Part shown: piece after piece, positions 55,747-64,000 of the stretch
Layout: each line of letters starts with the position of its first letter
Position numbering within the stretch: position 1 is the first letter of the stretch
NCBI RefSeq assembly: GCF_002775205.1
Contig: NC_036464.1
Coordinates: 28,909,008-28,973,007 of the forward strand
Length of the DNA: 64,000 bases
DNA from: Xiphophorus maculatus
Taxonomy: Eukaryota; Chordata; Actinopteri; Cyprinodontiformes; Poeciliidae
Direction: 5' to 3'
The notes under the pieces: generated by a model
The model's database searches: none
Seen by the model: only the letters and a program-made list of their open reading frames with translations
What the model was told of the DNA's origin: nothing
Program-made: the position numbers and the translations under genes

Positions 55747-58700
55747 ATGTCGCAGTCTCCAGACAGCAGGAGCCTTTTATCCGCTTCTTCCCAGCTCAAC
55801 CTGATGGAAGTAGAGTCGGTGAGGGAACTTCTTCCTGTCGCTTTAATTGGGAACACAAAACCCGAAGAATGCCATTTATCTCTACATGGTGTTTGGTAGA
55901 AGAGAATCAAAGAATAAACCGGTCTTGTGTTTGTTTTTATTGACTTTATATATTGATTATATTGAACAGTCCTAGAAACTGAACCACTATGCAGTCCAGC
56001 CATGTGGAATATATAATAATATTAAAGTAATATTGAAGCTCCGTTGCTTCAGTGAGTGAGTGGAACAAATATTTCCTTCTTTCGTCTGTCATTCTTTCCC
56101 ACTTTGGACTCTTAGATCCATAAACTGCTTACTGAAGGAAAAAATTAGCACAAAATCAGGGACCTAAGAGATTTTATGGCCCAGTTTGGATAGAATTAGG
56201 TCCAAACAAACCAGAAGCACAAATAATGCAAATAATTTGACTTGCAAGGAGTTGGGATGAGACGCCACATACAGAATTCGGTGGTGTTAGAACAAACTAA
56301 TACCACATACCCTGAACACACCATCCCCATGGTGGTGGCAGCGTCATGCTGTGGGACAGGGTGTGGATGTAGCTAGATCTAGAACAGTCCTGGAGGAAAA
56401 CCTGTTAAAAATTGAATCTGGCCTGAGACTGTAGAGGTTCAGCTTCCAGCGGGAGGGCCGCCCTGAACAAGCCAGAGATATTATGGGACGTTTTGGATCA
56501 AAGCATGTTCATGTGCTAGCATGGCCAAGTCAAAGTATAGACCTAAATTCTATGGAAAACCTGGAACCTACTGCTCACAGACCCATTTTCTTATTTATAG
56601 AAACATGTGTTGTTTCTCCTTCCACTCAACATTCTGACTGTGTCTGTCATTCACACAAACTCCCCAATAGAATACATACCCTGTAACATGAGGAACTGTG
56701 GGAGAGTTCAAAACGTCCATCTTTCATATCAGATACTTCAATATATTTCTATGTTGTATGTTCTTTACAGCAGAAAAACTTTTTCCTGATCCCCTATTTT
56801 TGTTTTTGTATGTTGAATATCTTTTCATAGATTGACGATAAGGAGTTTGACATTCCCCAAGTGGACACCCCCCCCACACTGGAGAGCATCCTGAGTCAGG
56901 TCAGCTACAAATCTTTCCTTTGTCTGCTTTCAGTCACATTTAAAGGGACAGTATTATGTGAAATCGACTTTTTTTTAGCTTTACATCATGTTATAATATT
57001 ACTCCCTCATCAAAAACATTGCCGTGATTTTTTCATGCATGTCTAAGAAATCCTTTAGTCTCTGTGGCAACGACTGAGCTGTGTAAAATGCCTGGTTGGA
57101 CCTAGCTCCGCCTTCAATATGCAGCTCCACCTCTGAGCTGCAGTTTCCAAGCTTTGGAGATTATGCCTCCCAGAGCAGCCCTTCCCCGCAACTCCCCCAC
57201 TCTGCTCCTACAGACTAACCTGCAACATTTAGCAAACATCAGTTTTTTTTAGCTTATTATTCAAGGTACTTCTCAGTGCACTGCTGGTAAAAACACGCTG
57301 TTAAAGGGTTAATAGCGGAGCCATGCTGTGTGAGTTCTCACACCAAGGCACCAGCTTTGGGAACTCGTGTGTTTCTGAGTTAAGGTCAGATGTGCACTTG
57401 TTGAATTTGAGCTTTTCTGTGTGTGACATGGGTTTGTGTGCTACAGATGGAGGAGGAGGAGGACCCTTTTGTTCTGGAGGACACCTGCCTTTTAAACACG
57501 GACAACATGGACGCTCAGTCCTATGACACGTCCTCCTTGGCCAGCTCTGACAGCGGAGACCCGGCACACCTCAAACGGCAAGAACACACACACTTTGAAA
57601 CCTTTGAAAACCTTCTACCACCTGTGGTGAACATAAGTATCGAAGCCACTTTCAGATATGGTATATTTAAGGTTGTTATCAGAATTACTGGGATGATTCC
57701 ATTCAGTAGAATAGATTGCTTAGCACATAGGTAAGTAATTGCGTCTTGTTGATTGGATAATCTAAGTTAGATATTTGATTCAATAGAAATAATGATGATT
57801 TAATGAAAACTTGGAAAGTTATGGCATCATTCAAATATTTTTAAACTGAATGTTAAAAACTATTTAATAAACAGGCAAAGTTGTTGAAGTTATATAGTGT
57901 AATTGCAAATATATGGATATTAATAAAGACATTTCCCAGGGGTTAGTTTTGGCATGTAAATGTATTTATTTAATACATAAATGATAAATAATAAGTTAAT
58001 AATATAAAATTGAAAGTTTATTTTCAGTAATTAAAAAAAATCCATACACAAGTCAAAATGAAAGAAAGAAAATACACAATATTGAAAAGAAATAAAACTG
58101 GTACAGAAATAGATAAAGTCTAAATTCCTAAGAATAGCAAGAACACAATTTGTGGACCAAAAAAAGCAGAGGTAGAAGCAGAAACGTTCTATACCTTCCC
58201 TTTGGTATACATAAGTCATCATCAAAAAACAAAAACAAAGCAGCAGAATCGTTTCTGTATGTTTTTTAAAACATATAATGGAATTCAGTAGACAAACTCA
58301 AACAAGAAAACAATCAAATCTTATAGTGTTTGTTTTGTAAATTATTTGTTAATTTAATTTTGAACCACTGGACATCAGCCACATTGCAGATGAAGCCCAT
58401 TTACAGACTATTATGAATAAACTGAAGTTGTTGCTCGATAAAATAAGATTATGATTAAATAAAGATACTTGGAGTTAGAATCAGTTACATTGCAGATAAA
58501 AGACTTAAAAACACACACACATTAAAATGATTCATTGGAGAGGCACTGCAGTGCTTAGTAAAGCCAAGCAGTTAATAAATTATAAATGACTTAAAGATGT
58601 CCAGAGAAGCAACCTTTTCCATTCATGTTGATGTTTCCAGCCTCAGAGTTCTGCAGGTATAAGTTTATTTATATTTTTCCTCCGTGTCCGTTTGTTCTGT

Positions 58701-61700
58701 GTGACGACGTGACCGACTGTAGGAAGAGAAGGACTCTGGATCAGAACGCAGCAGTTCACGGCTCGGTCCTTCGCCTCAGCCTGCTGAAGGGCATCTCCGC
58801 TCAGATAGTTGCTGCTGCTGTAAGGAACAGTGTTGCACTCATCCAGAGTTATTAATTTAACACACCACCACGACTGATTTCTGGTATTCCTTTGGCCATG
58901 ACAAGAACATTTGTATCTCTCAATAGGACAAAGTGGATGCTGGGCTGCCCACTGCAATAGTAAGTATCAATTGATTGGTTTGTATTGCAACAGATGCTGC
59001 TCATTTACAGAAGAACATACTGAAGTTCAGAGTGCTCAGATGTGTTCAATTATTTGCAGAAGAATTTGATATTTCAATCAAATTTTTTATATTTATTGAC
59101 CATCTGTTGTCGTCAGTGCGTCTGATTTGTACTGAAATCTGTGTATTTGTTGACCCTTGCTCAGGCCATGTCTGGTGTTATTGCCGTAGGAACATCTCAT
59201 GGTCTTGCCCTGGTGTTTGGTGAGTTAATGTGTTAACCCTTCATAGTTTGCTTCAAATGACATTAAGGGATGTTGATCTGTAAATAATTTATAACTCCGT
59301 TTCAGGCGTACAAATAAAGATCAGACATGGGTGTTTCCACTTTTATTGGAACCAGATGTATTCTTTATTTTGTGGCTTCTTATTTGCACTCTTTTCGCTC
59401 GTAACAGAATTATCTCGGTTCTAAAATGTCCAACTTTATTATAATACTGACAAAAAAACTTACTGCTTAATAAGAGTATGAAGGGTTGGGCCAGTGGACC
59501 TTAACATCCCTATTAGAGTGTTTATTCTGACTATATTTTATAAGACTCATTCTTCCCACCCATGATCAGAAAAGCTAAAGGTGGAATGTGAAACTTGAGA
59601 AAACTCCAAGTTGACGTTAGAGAGCAATGTGTTGTAATTCCAGAACCAGATGTCAATTACATAACATAAATTTCCATGTGAAGATATATATTTGTACTCA
59701 GAGTATTGCTATATGATCAACTAAACCAACACTTCCTCTTAATCTTTGGCTTTCTCTTACCTTTATTGCTCAAATTTATATCCAATTGTACTAAAAACCT
59801 AAGCTTTAGCTGTTAACCAGACATTATAAATGTACTTAGAGATTATAAATTTGAACATTTATAAGTGTAAATTTAGCCATGATGCTAATTAGAGCCACCA
59901 GGAACTTGACGAGTCTACAAACTGTTCAATCTCAGGTTGTTTGTTATTTGGTTGATTATGTTAATGCTCAACCAAGACTTTAAAAATGACTCAAAAAATG
60001 TTTCTAAACAACCATTGCTTTTTCATCATACAGCATTTCAAATACAGCTAAACACTGCAAAGTTTCTTAGCTGCATAGTTCCATGCTTTATGGAGTTCTA
60101 GCCCATTTGTTGTAATATGAAATGAGTGTTAGAAATTGAATCTCAACGTGTATTTTTGAACAACCAGTGGTTTTCATCTTGAAGTTTCCAATACAGTTAA
60201 ATACAGAAAGTTTCCTTTACTCTTCTTTCCCAGAAGCTTTTATTCCCTGTTTCACAGTACAAAAAATATTGTATTTTTTGTGCTGTAGGCATGTACTAAT
60301 AAAATGAATTATTTATTCATCAATATTTATTTGTTATTTGTTGTAATCTAAAGTAATATTTTGATTCAAAGTTGGATTCACAGTTGTACCTAAAGTCTAT
60401 ATACACTAGTGTCACTCTCCATTCCTAAGCGTATCTAAAAAGCTTCATACCCAAAATTAGAGATAACTAAGAATGTTTGTCACATGTTGTCTGTTCTAAT
60501 ATGTCAGTTATTACAAGACTAAATGCATATTTTTTTTTATTGCACAACGCAGCTCAGAGTTAAGACTATTCACTGAATTTCTCTGCAAATTTCAATGTGG
60601 TTCAGTATAGTGCACACTTTGACCACTAGGTTGGTGTCAAAGCACTTCTAATAGCGACCTTAGTGTTAGAGGAAGATGGCATTCATACTCCCCTTCGTTT
60701 GTAGTGTTAGTGAAAGCAAATCAGAATCTGATTGGCAGAATCACCAGCCCTGTGATTTGATCGTACACATGGTTGATGTAGTGACTCCAGATTATAGCCC
60801 ATGTCATTATCTTTAGTAGGAGCATTTGTTTTATAAAACTGTAGGAAGCATTGACTGTTGGACATATTAACTATATATATTGTACCATAATATTATTTTA
60901 GATACCACTTCTACAGTGACTAAATATGCAATTTTAGTACTGTGCTGAAATTACTGTAATAAAATGCTCTTTTGTACACATATTCTGTTTCTTTTGTTGA
61001 CAAATTAGTCAAGATAAGACATTTAAAGGTTTCAGTAAAGAGTGTGAAATTTACTGTAAAATAGGCCTGCTTTCACAGATCGCACCATGGCTAATGGTGA
61101 GTTAGACAGTAAAAAAAATTTTTACGTCAATAATCAAATAGAAAAAAATGTGGGTGTTCAAGTTTCAGTCATATTTTCACCATGTCATTCCTACATTTAG
61201 AAATGTCCCCAAGTAAATATTTCATACACCAACTAAATATTTAGTTCCCAAATAAATATTTACTTTATCTAACTCAATATTTAGCCCTAAATTAAATACA
61301 AAATACTTTGTTAGCAAGATATTTACTTAAACATTTGAACATTGAGGACTAAATATTTAGCTTCCTGACTAAATATTTAGCTTGTGAATTAAATATCCAG
61401 TTTGTAACACCAACATTTATACATGTATGAGTGACATGATGAAAATTGACATCTTTTTCTGTGTCAGCCTAATTAAACCAAATTATTGCTGTAAATTTTT
61501 TTACTATGTAACTTTACAAAAGGCACCAGATAAAGAGCTACAGTCGTAGTGATTGAGTTGATGCTGACTAATGTTTCTTTATCCTGCTGACATAATGACG
61601 GCCTGAGCAGGAAAAGGTACGGCCATGCCTGTTTGATGATCATGCTTATTGCGGTTTGTTTTTCTGCCTGCTGGAAGCATCCTGTCCCATAATGCCTTTG

Positions 61701-63390
61701 GTTTGTTCACATTAGCTTGATGCATGCATCTCTTGTTTCCCACTTGGAGCTTTATTTTTTTTCTGTTCCTCCCTCTGTGCCCATGTCATTTGGTGTTACT
61801 GGGCTGTTTAATGCTGCTCCTGGGTGAAACATGTATTTACGATGGCATGCTAAACGTTTTTCGGGTTAAAGCCAGTAAACATTTCCTTAACCTCCTTCCT
61901 CAGACACCAACCAGGCTCTGCGGCTCTGTTTGGGCAGCAAGACAACCGGAGCGGAGTTCGGCGCCGTCTCGGCTCTTAGCATCAACCATGACTGCTCACG
62001 TGTGCTGTGTGGCTTTGCCAAGGGTCAGGTAGTTAAACATTTGTGGCTTCTTGAAGGGAAATCAGTTTATATGCAGTCTGATCTCTGTCCAGATTCAATT
62101 TACAATGGAGAACAACAACAGAGGGAGGCTTAGTTTTAAGAAGAAATGACAACATTCTGTAGCCTTGGTGGAGTGGAAAAGAAATTAGATTCAGCAAAGC
62201 AAAGGAAGAAATTGAACAGAACCCAATTTAATATAGTTGTGCAGAAGTTTCCCAAAAAGTTTTTGGAGTTGGACCGGCTGTTATCCAGTTCACTCTCATC
62301 ATGTTCATGCTGAAGCTCACTGAATCCAGTTCATTCCAGATCTGGTCAGCTGAGTACAGATGGTTTCATAGAACTGTTCCTGGTTCTTTATATCCTAACT
62401 GTTGTTCATGGTCAGATTACAATGTGGGATCTCGCCAACGGAAAGCTTCTGAGGACCATCACTGATGCCCATCCTCCAGGGACGGCCATACTGCATGTGA
62501 AGGTGAGAGCCGCTCAGCAGAACGCTCTGAATGACTACAGGTTGAAGTTTGAAGAAAAAACTTCCTCTGATTGGTTCCCTCCATGCACCATGCAGATGAG
62601 CTCAATTATACAGTAAATGTGGGAGTTCCATTTCATTAATAATTTCTTTATTACTAAAAAGTCCAGATATGTGGATTTTGTTGAAGATTTATCAACTACC
62701 CTGATGTAGAGCTGGGCAATTAATCAACTTTATGGATTCATCAAACTTTTGGTTTTCGAAGATTTCCTTTTTGGAAAATCTGGATTTCTTTCACCAATGC
62801 CCTCCTTGGGTCTCCATAGTTCAGAGTGATGTCAGCATGCCCGGGGCGGCCATCTTGTTTGACAAACATTCGTGTTTTACAGTTTCTATTCATTTGGATT
62901 TTAAATTCAGATCAACTCTACGACAAAGTATTACAGCCAGGCTAAGATGTTTTTTCTAAATTATGAGAATAAAGTCATAATACTACAAGAAAATAGTCGA
63001 ATAGCAATAGAGTCCAAATAATACATGAATAAAGTCATTATGTAACCAGAATAAAGTCGGAATTTTATGAGAACTCCCAGCAAATAATAACAAAAAAGCT
63101 TAAATGAGGAATGTTAAGCATCTTGTGAAGTTACACTTTGGTATAAGTCTTACAGATAATACTCAATATGAAACGAGAGCATGAGGATTGTTGAAGGAGG
63201 CGAGTCAGACTAAATGTTTTGGGGATAAATGTGATGATTGTTTCTCAGACACACAGTGACCATATGGATCTATACCTGGATGATCGTCAGCTAACTTCTA
63301 CCTCTTCCGCCCCCTTCTTTAGTTTACAGATGACCCAACTCTGGCCGTGTGCAACGACAGCGGAGGGTCTGTGTTTGAGCTGACCTTCAG
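55747..63390 (+). CDS. vps8: VPS8, CORVET complex subunit, N-terminal 245 residues (9 exons, 3' partial)
   Basis: VPS8 is the CORVET-specific subunit that tethers Rab5-positive early endosomes. Exons: 55747-55818, 56831-56899, 57447-57577, 58723-58819, 58927-58959, 59165-59219, 61904-62028, 62416-62502, 63323-63390, together 737 nt in frame and running past the right edge. The sequence tracks remembered human VPS8 closely: IDDKEFDIPQVDTPPTLESI, QSYDTSSLASSDSGD, SLLKGISAQIV, VGTSHGLALVF, CSRVLCGFAKGQITMWDLAN, TDAHPPGTAILHVKFTDDP, DSGGSVFELTFR. The later exons form the start of the WD40-type propeller. The acidic N-terminus is shorter than in human (24 residues before IDDKEF). In-frame upstream ATGs at 55531 and 55645 exist but lie in repeat-like sequence, so 55747 is preferred. 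The third intron starts with GC, not GT. Confidence 0.95.
56270..56600 (+). pseudogene. Tc1/mariner-like transposase relic (vps8 intron)
   Basis: Contains CCATGGTGGTGGCAGCGTCA TGCTGTGG, the DNA of the GGGS-x-MLWG segment, and later a frame reading HVLAWPSQSIDLNSMENL, matching the WPSQSPDLNPIEHLW box holding the second catalytic region of Tc1 transposases. Several stops and indels make it a dead copy. Confidence 0.75.
56938..57312 (+). mobile_element. Dispersed repeat family B, partial copy 5 (vps8 intron)
   Basis: Starts TTTAAAGGGACAGTATTATG and shows the CCCTCATCAAAAACAT, CAACGACTGAGC and GCAACATTTAGCAAACATC blocks, truncated before the right end. It sits just upstream of the vps8 exon at 57447. 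Confidence 0.6.
57735..58722. other. A/T-rich part of vps8 intron 3
   Basis: Very A/T-rich with no coding similarity. It belongs to the intron that begins with the GC donor at 57578. Confidence 0.6.
59220..61903. other. 2.7 kb A/T-rich vps8 intron
   Basis: No element is recognised except the CTAAATATTTAG cluster. The intron after 63390 is also plain sequence to the window edge. Confidence 0.6.
61200..61400. repeat. Cluster of CTAAATATTTAG palindromes (vps8 intron)
   Basis: Three exact CTAAATATTTAG words (near 61234, 61352, 61373) and several near-copies (TAAATATTTAC, TCAATATTTAGC) within 200 bases, in A/T-rich DNA. Confidence 0.8.
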
Positions 63391-64000
63391 GTAAAGGAAG
63401 GAAATAGTTTCTGTCCAGAAAAACCCACAGTTTGTAGAGAGGCTTCTCACATTTTCCGTCAACCTTTTTGAAACGGTGTATGATGAACAAAACTGCATAA
63501 AAAAGAGAATATTTCAAACAGCGCTCTAATGAAATGTTTGTTAAAGTGGAACCTTTTTGGCCCAGTGGGATTAAAATACCAAACAGGAGTGTTTTGGGAG
63601 AAGCCCAGTCTGCTGTAATGTATGTGTTTGATTCCTGCTGCTTAGGAATGGATGATATACACTTGAAGTGTTTTCACAATATTTTATTTTTTTAAGAATA
63701 AAAGTGACTATAAGAACTATTTATTACTTCTTTTTGCTGTAGAAACATGTTTCTACAGCAAGCACATAACAAAGTGTGATTTGTAACACTAAACTGCTCA
63801 TGCTAACTGCATCAATCATATTTATTGACATTTATTCATCGTGGGCCTGTTGAAATGAGCAATAAATCAATTAATTGCCTGATAAATTATAACGAGCTCA
63901 ATAATTTCCACTTGCATGATTTATTTTTTTCTCTCTCTTTCTACCAAAAACCAAATGACAAACGTCTTCAGTCGGCTGCTTTGGTCTCAATTAATCCCTT

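Overview
The window reads as nuclear DNA of a ray-finned (teleost) fish. It has split vertebrate genes with GT-AG introns, many TG/CA and TTA microsatellites, and a dense load of fish-type transposon relics (hAT-like and other MITEs, a tRNA-derived SINE, L2/Rex1-like LINE and Tc1-like fragments). I rebuilt four protein genes exon by exon; every join keeps frame and phase. No prokaryotic, viral or defence system is visible.

Layout. (1) 581-27729, + strand: the last 38 exons (1,841 residues) of a PIEZO1-type mechanosensitive channel gene. The N-terminal third lies left of the window, and the 3' UTR may run to a poly(A) signal near 30755. (2) 30.8-33.1 kb: intergenic, with an interrupted SINE and a hAT-like MITE. 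(3) 33243-45193, - strand: a complete pcca gene of 23 exons and 711 residues, encoding the biotin-bearing alpha subunit of mitochondrial propionyl-CoA carboxylase. It converges tail to tail on piezo1. (4) 50224-53440, - strand: a complete two-exon Zic-family zinc-finger gene (381 residues) most like zic5/zic6, with a GC-rich first exon. (5) 55747-63390, + strand: the first nine exons (245 residues) of vps8, a CORVET tethering subunit. It is head to head with the zic gene and continues past the right edge.

The genes have unrelated jobs (force sensing, propionate catabolism, neural patterning, endosome fusion), so this is ordinary gene neighbourhood rather than a pathway cluster. The pcca-zic link recalls the vertebrate ZIC2/ZIC5-PCCA neighbourhood, but the divergent zic partner expected there is absent.

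The points most worth a second look are: TG repeats sitting at piezo1 3' splice sites; a LINE relic that runs into the last piezo1 acceptor; a 12-residue tandem repeat in a Piezo cytoplasmic loop; a compact fourth zinc finger in the unpaired Zic; a GC-AG intron in vps8; and several dispersed repeat families, some nested, with one MITE keeping a perfect 8-bp target duplication. Residue matches to human proteins are from memory, not from a search.
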